The notes below the pieces were generated by a model. The model had not been told where the DNA came from. It saw nothing but the letters and a program-made list of their open reading frames with translations, and ran no database searches. A DNA stretch of 64,000 nucleotides. Origin: Vibrio sp. 10N.286.49.B3 (GTDB lineage: Bacteria > Pseudomonadota > Gammaproteobacteria > Enterobacterales > Vibrionaceae). Of this stretch, positions 1 to 9,213 are shown in pieces. The stretch is from positions 1 through 64,000 of the forward strand of contig NZ_MCUV01000027.1 of NCBI RefSeq assembly GCF_002873395.1. Reading direction: 5' to 3'. The position numbers and the translations under genes were made by a program. Every line of letters starts with the position of its first letter. The stretch's first letter is position 1.

Positions 1-12
1 TGTTAAAGAGCT
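1..12 (-). promoter_or_regulatory. rrn boxA antitermination element
   Basis: Read on the minus strand the first bases give AGCTCTTTAACA, matching the boxA core GCTCTTTAACA of rRNA leaders, where the Nus antitermination complex loads on the nascent transcript. It lies downstream of two strong minus-strand promoters, so a 16S rRNA gene on the minus strand should begin just outside the left edge. The rRNA gene itself is not visible here. Confidence 0.8.
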
Positions 13-57
13 TTGCTTTCACTAAGTAACGTTAATGTTCCTTGTGAAGAGGCGGCT

Positions 58-85
58 ATTCTAACGAGATATTCTTCAGTGTCAA
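58..85 (-). promoter_or_regulatory. rRNA operon promoter P2
   Basis: On the minus strand a consensus -35 TTGACA (80-85) and a -10 TAGAAT (58-63) are separated by 16 bp. The -10 is followed by a GC-rich discriminator (GCCGCCTC), the signature of a stringently controlled stable-RNA promoter. It is the promoter proximal to the rRNA gene. Confidence 0.75.
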
Positions 86-206
86 ACACTTTTCTTACTT
101 TTTTATTTCGTTGTTGCCAACGTTAAGTAAGCTATCCACTAAGCTAGAAGCCAGACCAACATTCTTCGCTAAACCCTTGTGGGGTTTGCCGTGTCAGTGG
201 ATGCGC

Positions 207-234
207 ATTATAGAGATAGACTGAATATTGGCAA
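207..234 (-). promoter_or_regulatory. rRNA operon promoter P1 with UP element
   Basis: On the minus strand -35 TTGCCA (229-234) and a perfect -10 TATAAT (207-212) are 16 bp apart, followed by a GCGC-containing discriminator. The A/T tract immediately upstream (about 235-262) has the composition of an UP element bound by the RNA polymerase alpha C-terminal domain. P1 lies about 150 bp upstream of P2, a normal rrn spacing. Confidence 0.75.
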
Positions 235-333
235 GTGTTATTTTCATTAAATATATAAAACAAGCCGTTCGAACAATAATCAAACGAAAGCCTTATTTAC
301 ACCCAACTTAATACCACAATACGCACATTTTCC

Positions 334-342
334 TGTGGATAA
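334..342 (-). promoter_or_regulatory. Perfect DnaA-box 9-mer upstream of rrn P1
   Basis: TGTGGATAA on the plus strand is TTATCCACA on the minus strand, the strongest DnaA-box consensus. It sits about 100 bp upstream of the rrn P1 -35 box. There is no cluster of such boxes and no dnaA or gidA nearby, so it is not an origin. A single 9-mer can occur by chance in a window this size. Confidence 0.35.
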
Positions 343-635
343 CTATTCATATAACCAATTAACTGGACTCAGTCCTAAATAAAACAAAGCTCTTTCGGCT
401 AACAAACTAAAGAGGAAACGAATTCCACTACGTAAACGAACAAAAGTCGCGTAGAACAAATATGGGTATTGAGTATTTTAACAAACTGAGATGATCTGCA
501 GCTTATGCATAAATCATAGGTGTACTGAAATACGATGAACTACCTATATACCGCTATATATAGTGATAATGAACAATAGTGTACTTTAAACGAATGCCAG
601 AACGGTGCACTACAGATATAAAGACAACGGGTGCT

Positions 636-683
636 GAGATAGAGATAGAGATAGAGATAGAGATAGAGATAGAGATAGAGATA
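636..683. repeat. (GAGATA)8 hexanucleotide microsatellite
   Basis: Eight uninterrupted copies of GAGATA lie just beyond the tRNA-Leu terminator and far upstream of the rrn promoters. Perfect arrays of this length are prone to slipped-strand changes in copy number. It is not in a coding region, and no promoter elements straddle it, so any phase-variation role is unsupported. Confidence 0.9.
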
Positions 684-701
684 GGATAAGCCAAATACAA
701 C

Positions 702-727
702 AAAGCCCCGACATTAGTCGAGGCTTT
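702..727 (-). terminator. Rho-independent terminator of tRNA-Leu
   Basis: On the minus strand an AAAGCC(T)CGAC stem, TAAT loop and GTCG(G)GGCTTT return strand end in a short T run, 13 bp past the CCA end of the tRNA. Confidence 0.75.
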
Positions 728-739
728 ATCATTTAAATA

Positions 740-824
740 TGGTACCGGTAGGCGGACTTGAACCGCCACGCCCGAAGGCAACGGATTTTGAATCCGTCGT
801 GTATACCAATTTCACCATACCGGC
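740..824 (-). tRNA. leuX: tRNA-Leu (anticodon CAA)
   Basis: An 85-nt class II tRNA on the minus strand with an encoded CCA end. The acceptor stem starts GCCGGTA and pairs with TACCGG before ACCA. The anticodon arm ACGGA/TCCGT encloses the loop TTCAAAA, giving anticodon CAA (reads UUG). A long variable arm (GCCTTCGGGC) is typical of leucine tRNAs, and the T arm carries GTTCAAGTC. This isoacceptor corresponds to E. coli leuX, a frequent integration site for mobile elements, but no integrase or repeated 3' end is seen here. Confidence 0.95.
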
Positions 825-853
825 ATCTTAGGGATTACCCTTTGATGCTTTGC

Positions 854-881
854 ATTATACGTAAGTGTTTTAATGGTGCAA
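854..881 (-). promoter_or_regulatory. Promoter of tRNA-Leu
   Basis: Minus-strand -35 TTGCAC (876-881) and -10 TATAAT (854-859), 16 bp apart, end about 30 bp upstream of the mature tRNA 5' end. Confidence 0.7.
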
Positions 882-1014
882 GAACAAAAGATTGAAAAAC
901 TTATTGTTTGCTGATTATTTCACCATAAAAGCAAAGGTTGTGTGCCGCTTCTCTTTTCAGTCTCGATTTAAAACTATATTCTGGTTGTATAAATCACTTT
1001 TAGAATTTAATACT

Positions 1015-1491
1015 ATGACTCATTCATCTACCTTACCTGCTGCAGGGCTTTTCCGCCGCAGTGCTGCTCTCTTATATGATGCGCTGATTATTATCGCCAT
1101 TGAAATGATAGCCGCTGGTATTGTCATTGCTATTTTAGAAGCGCTTGTTGCTATCGGCATTCTAAACTATGGCATTTACCGTGATGTCAGTGACTTGCTC
1201 ACTCAGCATCCATTATGGAGCCCTCTATTTACTTTCTATTTAGCTGCTGTTTGGATTTACTTCTTTGTCTACTTTTGGACTAAAGCAGGTCAAACGTTGG
1301 GGATGCGAGCTTGGAAGCTACAAATACAAACAAAGGAAGGGTTATCAATTACACCTACTCAGGCGCTCATTCGCTTAGGCACCTCAGGGTTTGGTTTAGC
1401 GAATCTAACTGTGCCTTTTGATCCAGAGAAAAGAGGATTTCATGATATTTGGGCCAAAACACAGGTTGTCGTATTATCTAAAGCCAAATAA
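1015..1491 (+). CDS. RDD family membrane protein
   Basis: A 158-residue protein with hydrophobic segments around residues 20-50 and 65-95, so an inner-membrane protein. It shows the RDD-family features: an early Arg-Arg (FRRSAALLYD), a following LYDALI, and the closing segment with DPEKRGFHDIWAKT near the C terminus. Function of this family is mostly unknown; a few members are ion exchangers. I chose the ATG at 1015 because the open frame upstream of it (from about 892) encodes a lysine- and phenylalanine-rich stretch unlike the family and overlaps the tRNA promoter flank. It is divergent from tRNA-Leu and convergent with lptG. Confidence 0.85.
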   Translation: MTHSSTLPAAGLFRRSAALLYDALIIIAIEMIAAGIVIAILEALVAIGILNYGIYRDVSDLLTQHPLWSPLFTFYLAAVWIYFFVYFWTKAGQTLGMRAWKLQIQTKEGLSITPTQALIRLGTSGFGLANLTVPFDPEKRGFHDIWAKTQVVVLSKAK

Positions 1492-1510
1492 TCGCCCCAT
1501 ATAAAGACAA

Positions 1511-1544
1511 AAAAGGAAGACACTACACATGTCTTCCTTTTTAG
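1511..1544. terminator. Bidirectional terminator between RDD gene and lptG
   Basis: A perfect 12-bp stem (AAAAGGAAGACA / TGTCTTCCTTTT) with a 7-nt loop. It has A and T runs on both sides, so it can end transcription from both convergent genes. Confidence 0.85.
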
Positions 1545-1560
1545 TTATTGCTTTATCAAG

Positions 1561-2631
1561 TTACAATTTACGCCTCAAAAGCATAATTGCAACGATAAGA
1601 AAAACAAAGCTTGGTGCAATTGCGCCGAGTGCTGGCGGCATATTATAAACCAAACTCAGTGGACCAAAGAATTCACTCGATATATAGAAACTAAAGCCAG
1701 CAATCACACCAGATAAAATACGAGCTCCCATCGTAACACTTCGTAATGGTCCAAACACAAATGAGAGCGCCATTAGCATCATGACACCAATAGAAAATGG
1801 CTGGGTTAGCTTACGCCAAAATGCCAACTCATAACGTGATGCGTCTTGTTCTGATGCCTTCAAGTAAGTGACATAGTCGTATAACCCACTGAGAGCCAAC
1901 TCTTCTGGTTTGACCGTTACAATCGCTAACTTGTCAGGAGCCAGTGATGTATGCCACTCGTAACTCTCTAATGACTCCTTGGAAAGTGCCACATCATCAT
2001 CCATATGAGTGATCTGCACACCTTTCATCAACCAAGTGTTATTGTCGTCATAATCCACTTCTTCAGAAAAAATAACGGCTTCTAATTTCTTCTCATTATT
2101 AAAGCGCCATAGGTTTAAGCCATAGATCTTATCTTCTTCAACTTTACCGATAAAAATAAAGTCATTGGCATCTTTCGCCCATACCCCATTACGAATCGAT
2201 AAAATACTGCCCCCAGATACAGCAACAGAGCGTAATTCACGAGCCATTTTTTGCGCTTGTGGTGCGCCCCATTGACCTAGTAGCATAACGGCGATCATAA
2301 GTGGTACCGCAGTTTTTAATACTGATACGCCTATATCTAGTTTTGAAAAGCCAGCAGCTTGCATCACCACCAGCTCTGAACTAGATGCCAACATACCTAA
2401 GCCAATCAGTGCACCTAATAATGCTGCCATTGGGAAAAACATCTCGATATCACGAGGAACACTCAAGATAACAAAGTAAAATGCTTCCAATAGCTCATAG
2501 CTACCTTTGCCTACTTTCCTTAACTGTTCTACATATTTAATGATGCCAGATAAACCAACAAACGTAGCCAGAACCAAAGAGGTTGTCGCTATGATCGTTT
2601 TCCCTATATATAAATCGAGTATTTTAAACAC
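1561..2631 (-). CDS. lptG: LPS export ABC transporter permease LptG
   Basis: 356 residues, the usual length for LptG. It has membrane segments at about 11-31 and 55-115, a periplasmic jellyroll-like region (about 125-250) and three more membrane segments to the C terminus (about 268-356), the LptF/LptG fold. With LptF and the ATPase LptB it forms the LptB2FG complex that extracts lipopolysaccharide from the inner membrane. It is the second gene of an lptF-lptG operon, 3 bp after lptF. The LptB, LptC and LptA partners are encoded in this window at 24.3-26.1 kb. Confidence 0.95.
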   Translation of the reverse strand: MFKILDLYIGKTIIATTSLVLATFVGLSGIIKYVEQLRKVGKGSYELLEAFYFVILSVPRDIEMFFPMAALLGALIGLGMLASSSELVVMQAAGFSKLDIGVSVLKTAVPLMIAVMLLGQWGAPQAQKMARELRSVAVSGGSILSIRNGVWAKDANDFIFIGKVEEDKIYGLNLWRFNNEKKLEAVIFSEEVDYDDNNTWLMKGVQITHMDDDVALSKESLESYEWHTSLAPDKLAIVTVKPEELALSGLYDYVTYLKASEQDASRYELAFWRKLTQPFSIGVMMLMALSFVFGPLRSVTMGARILSGVIAGFSFYISSEFFGPLSLVYNMPPALGAIAPSFVFLIVAIMLLRRKL

Positions 2632-2634
2632 TGG

Positions 2635-3735
2635 CTAACTCAGCCTCTTCTTACGAAATGACTCTTTGATGCGTCTCACTGTTAAGCTATCCATAAAGTT
2701 CACACTAATTGCAGCAATCAATAAAGTAGCATTCATCGGCCATAAACCGACAGCGGAAGGAACTGACCCATCCTCCAATGCTGACTTCATTGCACTAATT
2801 GATAAGAAATAAGCCAAATAGATCAGGATAGCTGGTCCCATTTTAGCAAATCGTCCCTGTCTTGGGTTAACCGCTGATAGAGGTACCACCAGCATAGTTA
2901 ATAATGGAATACATACCACTAATGATATTCTCCATTGCAACTCTGCTTTGGCTCTTGGATCTGGGTGACCAATAAGATCGAGAGTAGGAAGTGCATCCCA
3001 ATCTCGCCCCTTTATTTTCACTTCTCTTTGCCCTATCACACCTTCATATTCATTAAAGCGAGTCACCATATAATCGAGCTGAGTTGGTACTCCTTCGTAG
3101 CGAGTCCCCTCCTCCATAACGATCATTTGACGACCATCGGATAACTCTTTAACAACCCCTGATTTAGAATACATAACACTTGGTAGTACTGAGTCTTTCG
3201 GCAGTAATTGAGCAACAAAAACATTCGATAACTTGCTGTTACTAATATCATCAATAAATATGACGGAAGAACCATCAGGAGTACTTTGAAACTGTCCTTT
3301 TTGTAATAGATCAACGGTATTTTCTGAAGCGAGTTGCTCTAGAAGTTGTGTAACCCGCTCTTGACTCCATGGAGAGAGCCATAATGAATTAAAACCGGCT
3401 ACACCTGCTGTTATTAGTGCCAAGTATAATGCAGCTTGAATCAAAAACTTATTACCAATACCTGTCGCATTCATCACAACTATTTCACTTTCGGCATATA
3501 ATCGACCGAAAGTTAATAAAATACCTATGTACAAACTTAGAGGTAGCATCAGCAACCCCATCGCCGGCATGTTTAAACCAACGAGAGACATAATGAGGCT
3601 AGCTGGTATATCGCCATCAGAAGCGTCAGCTAATACGCTGATGAATTTTTGGCTGAGAAACACTAGAAATAATACGAAAAAAATCGCAAATTGGCTCTTG
3701 AGTGTCTCGCGGATCAAATATCTAACAATAATCAC
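2635..3735 (-). CDS. lptF: LPS export ABC transporter permease LptF
   Basis: 366 residues with the LptF/LptG architecture: membrane segments near residues 14-35, 48-78 and 100-118, a periplasmic domain about 125-255, and three C-terminal membrane segments (about 266-350). The N terminus MIIVRYLIRETLKSQ and the coupling-region motif TFGRLYAESEIVVM are typical. It forms the gate of the LPS extractor with LptG. It is transcribed divergently from pepA across a 190-bp region. Confidence 0.95.
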   Translation of the reverse strand: MIIVRYLIRETLKSQFAIFFVLFLVFLSQKFISVLADASDGDIPASLIMSLVGLNMPAMGLLMLPLSLYIGILLTFGRLYAESEIVVMNATGIGNKFLIQAALYLALITAGVAGFNSLWLSPWSQERVTQLLEQLASENTVDLLQKGQFQSTPDGSSVIFIDDISNSKLSNVFVAQLLPKDSVLPSVMYSKSGVVKELSDGRQMIVMEEGTRYEGVPTQLDYMVTRFNEYEGVIGQREVKIKGRDWDALPTLDLIGHPDPRAKAELQWRISLVVCIPLLTMLVVPLSAVNPRQGRFAKMGPAILIYLAYFLSISAMKSALEDGSVPSAVGLWPMNATLLIAAISVNFMDSLTVRRIKESFRKKRLS

Positions 3736-3833
3736 GCTGAAATTACCTATACAAAACTTGTTTTTTTGATGGAATCACTATAATTTCCCGTTGAACCTTT
3801 TATTTTTTTCTATTTTTACTAACTGTTAGTCGC

Positions 3834-3861
3834 TTGCTTAAGATTAATACTAATCTACAAT
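3834..3861 (+). promoter_or_regulatory. Candidate pepA promoter
   Basis: -35 TTGCTT (3834-3839) and -10 TACAAT (3856-3861) with a 16-bp spacer, 64 bp upstream of the pepA start. The assignment rests on consensus matching only. Confidence 0.5.
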
Positions 3862-3925
3862 TCAACAAGTAATAAGGCATTATCTAACATTTAGTTCTAT
3901 TTGTCTTCAGGATGTAGGAGTACGC

Positions 3926-5446
3926 ATGGAGTTCAGTGTAAAAAGTGGCAGTCCAGAGAAACAACGTAGCGCATGTATTGTTGTTGGGGTCTTCGAACCT
4001 CGCCGTCTTTCTCCGGTAGCAGAACAGCTGGATAAAATCAGCGATGGCTATATTAGCTCGCTACTGCGCCGTGGTGACTTAGAAGGAAAACCGGGTCAAA
4101 TGCTGTTATTGCATCAAGTACCGGGAGTCCTATCTGAGCGTGTTTTACTTGTCGGTTGTGGCAAGGAACGCGAACTCGGCGAGCGTCAGTACAAGGAAAT
4201 TATCCAAAAGACGATTAGCACCTTAAATGAAACAGGTTCAATGGAGGCTGTTTGCTTCCTTACTGAGTTGCATGTCAAAGGTCGAGATACTTACTGGAAA
4301 GTTCGTCAAGCCGTTGAAGCGACTAAAGATGGTCTTTATACCTTTAATCAATTTAAGAGCAATAAACCAGAAACACGTCGTCCATTACGCAAGCTAGTAT
4401 TTAACGTACCGACACGTCGCGAGCTAAGCCTAGGTGAAAAAGCAATTTCTCATGGGTTAGCGATTTCTTCTGGCGTTAAAGCATCAAAAGACCTTGGTAA
4501 TATGCCACCAAACATTGCCAACCCAGCTTACTTAGCTTCACAAGCTCGTCGTTTAGCTGACGATTTTGAAACGGTTAAAACGAAGATCATTGGCGAAGAA
4601 GAGATGGAAAAACTGGGTATGACTTCATACCTTGCTGTTGGCCGTGGTTCTCGCAACGAATCAATGATGTCAGTTATCGAGTATAAAGGTAACCCAGAAT
4701 CAACCAACAAGCCTATTGTTCTTATTGGTAAAGGTCTTACCTTTGATTCAGGCGGTATCTCTCTCAAGCCTGGTGATGGCATGGATGAGATGAAGTATGA
4801 CATGTGTGGTGCTGCTTCTGTGTTCGGCACAATGAAAGCACTAGCAAAGCTAAACTTACCTATCAATGTCGTTGCTATCTTAGCGGGTTGTGAAAACATG
4901 CCAGGTAGTAATGCTTATCGCCCTGGTGATATCTTAACAACCATGTCAGGTCAAACGGTTGAAGTTTTAAATACCGATGCTGAAGGTCGCTTGGTTTTAT
5001 GTGATGCTTTAACTTATGTCGAACGCTTTGAACCAGAATGCGTTGTTGATGTAGCAACCTTAACGGGTGCTTGTGTTATCGCTCTTGGTCATCATATTAG
5101 TGGTGTTGTTTCTAACCACAATCCATTATCTCATGAGCTAATTAACGCATCGGATCAAGCTAGCGATCGTGCATGGCGCTTACCTATGGCTGATGAGTAT
5201 CATGAGCAACTAAACAGTCCATTTGCTGATATGGCAAATATTGGTGGTCGACCAGCAGGAACCATTACTGCTGGGTGCTTCTTATCTAAGTTTGCTAAAA
5301 AATATAACTGGGCTCACATCGATATAGCCGGTACCGCTTGGAAGTCAGGCGCAGCAAAAGGCTCAACGGGTCGCCCTGTTTCAATGTTGGTACAGTTCTT
5401 ATTGAATCGCAGCAGCCAAGAAACAGAAGACCAATCGTCAAAATAA
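3926..5446 (+). CDS. pepA: Leucyl aminopeptidase PepA
   Basis: 506 residues, close to the E. coli enzyme (503). The M17 family catalytic domain is C-terminal. Metal and catalytic residues are seen in [10 protein letters not shown] (Lys269, Asp274) and in the signature NTDAEGRL at residues 349-356. It removes N-terminal amino acids from peptides as a hexameric cytosolic zinc/manganese enzyme. In E. coli PepA also binds DNA as XerA and as a regulator of carAB. The start is preceded by GTAGGAG. It has its own promoter and terminator and is divergent from lptF, the usual arrangement. Confidence 0.97.
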   Translation: MEFSVKSGSPEKQRSACIVVGVFEPRRLSPVAEQLDKISDGYISSLLRRGDLEGKPGQMLLLHQVPGVLSERVLLVGCGKERELGERQYKEIIQKTISTLNETGSMEAVCFLTELHVKGRDTYWKVRQAVEATKDGLYTFNQFKSNKPETRRPLRKLVFNVPTRRELSLGEKAISHGLAISSGVKASKDLGNMPPNIANPAYLASQARRLADDFETVKTKIIGEEEMEKLGMTSYLAVGRGSRNESMMSVIEYKGNPESTNKPIVLIGKGLTFDSGGISLKPGDGMDEMKYDMCGAASVFGTMKALAKLNLPINVVAILAGCENMPGSNAYRPGDILTTMSGQTVEVLNTDAEGRLVLCDALTYVERFEPECVVDVATLTGACVIALGHHISGVVSNHNPLSHELINASDQASDRAWRLPMADEYHEQLNSPFADMANIGGRPAGTITAGCFLSKFAKKYNWAHIDIAGTAWKSGAAKGSTGRPVSMLVQFLLNRSSQETEDQSSK

Positions 5447-5448
5447 TG

Positions 5449-5472
5449 AAAAGGGCCTTCGGGTCCTTTTTT
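5449..5472 (+). terminator. Terminator after pepA
   Basis: A 9-bp stem AAAAGGGCC / GGTCCTTTT closed by a stable TTCG tetraloop and followed by Ts, just after the pepA stop. Confidence 0.85.
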
Positions 5473-5540
5473 GTTATAGCTATCAAAATAAGTGTTCAGA
5501 AATAGCGTAGAGAACAGTACAAAGGAACAGAAAACCCACC

Positions 5541-5990
5541 ATGAATACGGCTACCTTTTACATTATTCATCCAGATAGCCCACAAGCTAAGCCCACTGGG
5601 TTTGAGCAGTATGTGCTGTTCCTGACTCGCCACTTTGCTACACAAGGTGCTAAAGTCTATTTACACTGTAATGATAAAAGTCATGCTGAACACATGGCTG
5701 AGATTTTTTGGCAAGCAGAACCAAGTCAATTTGTTGCCCACAACTTAGTGGGAGAAGGTCCAAAGTATTCAACCAATATTGAGATTGGCTATGAGGGCGT
5801 AAAGCCGAACTGGAACCGCCAACTGGTAATAAATGTAGCGGATAGCCAGACAACCTTTGCCCGAACCTTTGCTCAAGTGGTAGACTTTGTTCCTTGTGAT
5901 GAAAAAACAAAGCAACCCGCCAGAGAAAGGTATAAAATTTACCGACATGCTGGTTATCAGTTGCAAACTATCGACATCGAATATCCATAG
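5541..5990 (+). CDS. holC: DNA polymerase III chi subunit HolC
   Basis: 149 residues (E. coli HolC is 147), with the family N terminus MNTATFYIIHP and the conserved LVINVAD and FVPCDE segments. Chi pairs with psi (HolD) in the clamp loader and contacts single-strand-binding protein. It lies between pepA and valS, the usual gammaproteobacterial order. An AAGGAACAG ribosome site precedes the ATG. Confidence 0.93.
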   Translation: MNTATFYIIHPDSPQAKPTGFEQYVLFLTRHFATQGAKVYLHCNDKSHAEHMAEIFWQAEPSQFVAHNLVGEGPKYSTNIEIGYEGVKPNWNRQLVINVADSQTTFARTFAQVVDFVPCDEKTKQPARERYKIYRHAGYQLQTIDIEYP

Positions 5991-6088
5991 TCAAACCTTA
6001 TACCTAAATCGCTCTCTCATACCAATGTGAGAAGCGTTAGCTATAAAGTTTGACTCGTTTACCTAATCAAGTATCCATTAAGAGCGCT

Positions 6089-8962
6089 ATGGAAAAGACA
6101 TATAACCCACAATCTATCGAACAAGCTTTATATCAAGCTTGGGAAGAAAAAGGCTACTTTAAGCCTCACGGTGACACATCAAAAGAAGCTTACAGCATCA
6201 TGATCCCGCCACCGAACGTCACTGGCAGCCTGCACATGGGCCATGCCTTCCAAGACACCATTATGGATACTCTGATCCGTGCACAACGCATGAAGGGCAA
6301 GAATACCCTATGGCAAGTCGGCACCGACCACGCAGGTATCGCAACTCAAATGGTTGTAGAGCGTAAGATCGCGGCTGAAGAAGGCAAAACAAAACACGAC
6401 TACGGTCGTGAAGCTTTCATTGACAAGATCTGGGAGTGGAAAGCGGAATCGGGTGGCACGATCACTCAACAACTTCGTCGTCTTGGCGCATCTGTAGATT
6501 GGGATCGTGAGCGATTCACTATGGATGACGGTCTATCTGCTGCGACTCAAGAAGTGTTTGTTCGCTTATACGAAGAAGACCTAATCTACCGTGGTAAGCG
6601 TCTAGTAAACTGGGATCCTAAACTGCACACTGCAATTTCTGATCTTGAAGTTGAAAACAAAGACAAAAAAGGTTTCATGTGGCACTTCCGCTACCCACTA
6701 GCGAACGGCGTTAAAACAGCAGATGGCAAAGATTACATCGTTGTGGCAACGACTCGTCCAGAAACCATGCTTGGCGATACTGGCGTAGCCGTTAACCCAG
6801 AAGATCCACGTTACAAAGATCTTATCGGTAAAGACATCCTACTTCCAATCGTAAACCGTCTTATCCCTATTGTTGGTGATGAGCATGCTGATATGGAAAA
6901 AGGCACGGGTTGTGTGAAAATCACACCAGCTCATGACTTTAACGATTACGAAGTTGGTAAGCGCAACAACCTACCAATGATCAACATCCTAACGTTCAAC
7001 GCTGATATCCGTGATGCTGCAGAAGTTTTCACAACCAATGGCGAAGAAAGCGATGTTTACTCAACAGAACTTCCAGCAAAATACCATGGCATGGAGCGCT
7101 TTGCTGCTCGTAAGGCTATCGTTGCTGAGTTTGAAGAGCTTGGTCTGCTTGAAGAGATCAAAGATCACGATCTAACTGTGCCTTACGGTGACCGTGGTGG
7201 CGTAGTTATCGAACCAATGCTAACTGACCAATGGTACGTGCGTACTGCACCTCTTGCTGAGCCTGCTGTTAAAGCGGTTGAAGATGGTCAAATCCAATTT
7301 GTTCCTAAGCAATACGAAAACATGTACTTTGCGTGGATGCGTGACGTACAAGATTGGTGTATCTCTCGTCAACTTTGGTGGGGTCACCGTATCCCAGCAT
7401 GGTACGACAACGATGGTAAAGTTTACGTAGGTCGCACTGAAGAAGAAGTTCGTGAAAAGAACAACCTAGCACCTGTTGTTGTACTAAAACAAGACAACGA
7501 CGTTCTAGATACTTGGTTCTCTTCTGCACTTTGGACGTTCGGCACACAAGGTTGGCCTGAAGACACTGAAGCACTAAAAACTTTCCACCCATCTGAAGTA
7601 CTAGTATCTGGTTTTGATATTATCTTCTTCTGGGTTGCTCGTATGATCATGATGACCATGCACTTCGTAAAAGACGAAGATGGAAAAGCTCAAGTTCCTT
7701 TCAAAACGGTTTACATGACGGGTCTTATCCGTGATGAAAACGGTGATAAGATGTCTAAGTCGAAAGGTAACGTGCTTGATCCAATCGACATGATTGACGG
7801 CATCGGCCTTGAAGAACTAGTAGAGAAGCGTTGTGGCAACATGATGCAACCTAAGCTAGCGGCTAAGATCGAAAAAGCAACACGTAAGACTTTCGAAAGT
7901 GGTATCGAACCATACGGTACTGATGCACTACGTTTCACTCTTGCTGCTATGGCTTCAACTGGCCGTGACATCAACTGGGACATGAAGCGTCTTGAAGGTT
8001 ACCGTAACTTCTGTAACAAGCTATGGAACGCAAGCCGTTACGTACTAATGAATACAGAAGAGCACGATTGTGGCATGTCATTGTCTGCTGAAGAGCGCGC
8101 AAACATGGAATTCTCTCTAGCGGATAAGTGGATTGAATCTCAGTTTGAAGTTGCAGCGAAAGAGTTTAACGCTCACCTAGACAACTACCGTCTAGACATG
8201 GCGGCAAACACGCTGTACGAATTCATCTGGAACCAATTCTGTGACTGGTACTTAGAGCTAACTAAACCTGTTCTTTGGAAAGGTACTGAAGCTCAACAAC
8301 AAGCGACTCGTTACACGCTAATTACGGTTCTAGAGAAGACACTACGTCTTGCTCACCCTGTTCTTCCTTACATCACTGAATCTATCTGGCAGAGTGTTAA
8401 ACCGCTAGTAGACGGTGTCGAAGGCGAGACAATTATGACTCAAGCGCTTCCTCAGTTTAATGAAGATAACTTCAATGCTGAAATTGTTGAAGATATCGAA
8501 TGGGTTAAAACATTCATTACTGCTATCCGTAACCTACGTGCGGAATACGATATTGCTCCAAGCAAAGGCTTAGAAGTAATGATCAAAGTTGCAGATGAAA
8601 GTGATGCAGCGCGTATCGAAGCGAACAAGATCGTTCTTAACTCTCTTGCTAAGCTAGATGATATTAAAGTACTGGCAGAAGGTGAAGTAACTCCAGCTTG
8701 TGCAACCAAACTGGTTGGTAAGTCTGAACTAATGATCCCAATGGCTGGTCTTATTGATAAAGATGCTGAGCTAGCGCGTCTTGATAAAGAAGTCGCTAAA
8801 ACTCAGGGCGAAATCAAGCGCATCGAAGGCAAGCTAGGTAACGAAGGTTTTGTTGCTAAAGCACCAGAAGTTGTTATCGCGAAAGAGCGTGAAAAGCTAC
8901 AAGGTTACCAAGAAACATTGGTTAAACTGGAAGAGCAAAAAGCAACAATCGCTGCACTATAA
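6089..8962 (+). CDS. valS: Valyl-tRNA synthetase
   Basis: 957 residues (E. coli 951). A class I synthetase with the HIGH-type motif HMGH at 49-52 and KMSKS at 554-558. The editing domain contains [19 protein letters not shown], and a C-terminal coiled-coil arm follows (about 890-957, Lys/Glu-rich). It charges tRNA-Val in the cytosol and edits mischarged threonine. The start is set at the ATG opening [12 protein letters not shown], matching the E. coli N terminus and preceded by AAGAG. An in-frame start 39 bp upstream adds residues not found in the family. Codon choice (CGT, GGT, AAC) is that of a highly expressed gene. Confidence 0.98.
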   Translation: MEKTYNPQSIEQALYQAWEEKGYFKPHGDTSKEAYSIMIPPPNVTGSLHMGHAFQDTIMDTLIRAQRMKGKNTLWQVGTDHAGIATQMVVERKIAAEEGKTKHDYGREAFIDKIWEWKAESGGTITQQLRRLGASVDWDRERFTMDDGLSAATQEVFVRLYEEDLIYRGKRLVNWDPKLHTAISDLEVENKDKKGFMWHFRYPLANGVKTADGKDYIVVATTRPETMLGDTGVAVNPEDPRYKDLIGKDILLPIVNRLIPIVGDEHADMEKGTGCVKITPAHDFNDYEVGKRNNLPMINILTFNADIRDAAEVFTTNGEESDVYSTELPAKYHGMERFAARKAIVAEFEELGLLEEIKDHDLTVPYGDRGGVVIEPMLTDQWYVRTAPLAEPAVKAVEDGQIQFVPKQYENMYFAWMRDVQDWCISRQLWWGHRIPAWYDNDGKVYVGRTEEEVREKNNLAPVVVLKQDNDVLDTWFSSALWTFGTQGWPEDTEALKTFHPSEVLVSGFDIIFFWVARMIMMTMHFVKDEDGKAQVPFKTVYMTGLIRDENGDKMSKSKGNVLDPIDMIDGIGLEELVEKRCGNMMQPKLAAKIEKATRKTFESGIEPYGTDALRFTLAAMASTGRDINWDMKRLEGYRNFCNKLWNASRYVLMNTEEHDCGMSLSAEERANMEFSLADKWIESQFEVAAKEFNAHLDNYRLDMAANTLYEFIWNQFCDWYLELTKPVLWKGTEAQQQATRYTLITVLEKTLRLAHPVLPYITESIWQSVKPLVDGVEGETIMTQALPQFNEDNFNAEIVEDIEWVKTFITAIRNLRAEYDIAPSKGLEVMIKVADESDAARIEANKIVLNSLAKLDDIKVLAEGEVTPACATKLVGKSELMIPMAGLIDKDAELARLDKEVAKTQGEIKRIEGKLGNEGFVAKAPEVVIAKEREKLQGYQETLVKLEEQKATIAAL

Positions 8963-8991
8963 AATTCATTACTCACTGAAGTAAGAAAAAC

Positions 8992-9022
8992 AAAGGCTGA
9001 TGATAATTCATCAGCCTTTTTT
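8992..9022 (+). terminator. Terminator after valS
   Basis: A perfect 12-bp stem AAAGGCTGATGA / TCATCAGCCTTT, TAAT loop and a T run, 29 bp past the valS stop. Confidence 0.9.
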
Positions 9023-9121
9023 ATTGGCTAAAACAAACCCACACATTTCACCTATCGTCATAATTAGCCAAGATTAATTACCACGACAAAGCTAAAGCCG
9101 ACTTACCACAGTAAACTCAAA

Positions 9122-9136
9122 TGAGAATAATTATCA
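9122..9136 (+). promoter_or_regulatory. Fur box 1
   Basis: TGAGAATAATTATCA matches the 7-1-7 Fur consensus TGATAATnATTATCA at 13 of 14 fixed positions. Its centre is 33 bp (about three helical turns) from a second box, upstream of the DUF2061 gene. Confidence 0.75.
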
Positions 9137-9154
9137 AAAAACACCTTTACTTAA

Positions 9155-9169
9155 TGCGAATGATTATCA
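9155..9169 (+). promoter_or_regulatory. Fur box 2
   Basis: TGCGAATGATTATCA matches the 7-1-7 Fur consensus at 12 of 14 fixed positions. It lies 41 bp upstream of the DUF2061 gene, where a bound repressor would cover a promoter. Confidence 0.7.
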
Positions 9170-9213
9170 ATACTGTATTTAGGGTTGAGAATAAATACAG
9201 TTAAGGATAAATG

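Larger units (their letters stand above)
235..701. other. Intergenic region between rrn promoters and tRNA-Leu
   Basis: About 470 bp with no convincing gene. It contains the UP-like A/T tract of rrn P1, a DnaA-box 9-mer (334-342), a small inverted repeat TATATA-N4-TATATA (545-560), and the hexamer microsatellite at 636-683. An open frame crosses the microsatellite on the minus strand, but it encodes only Ser-Ile repeats, has no ribosome site, and overlaps the tRNA; I do not regard it as a gene. Confidence 0.6.

Noticed and set aside
554..781. Minus-strand open frame with Ser-Ile repeats
   Set aside because: It is the translation of the GAGATA microsatellite and runs into the tRNA-Leu gene. 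It has no ribosome site and no homologous-looking sequence.
892..1014. Longer version of the RDD protein
   Set aside because: The extra 41 residues are unlike RDD proteins, and the ATG at 1015 gives a normal N terminus.
6050..6088. N-terminal extension of valS
   Set aside because: The added residues do not occur in the family; the ATG at 6089 matches the E. coli start and has AAGAG upstream.
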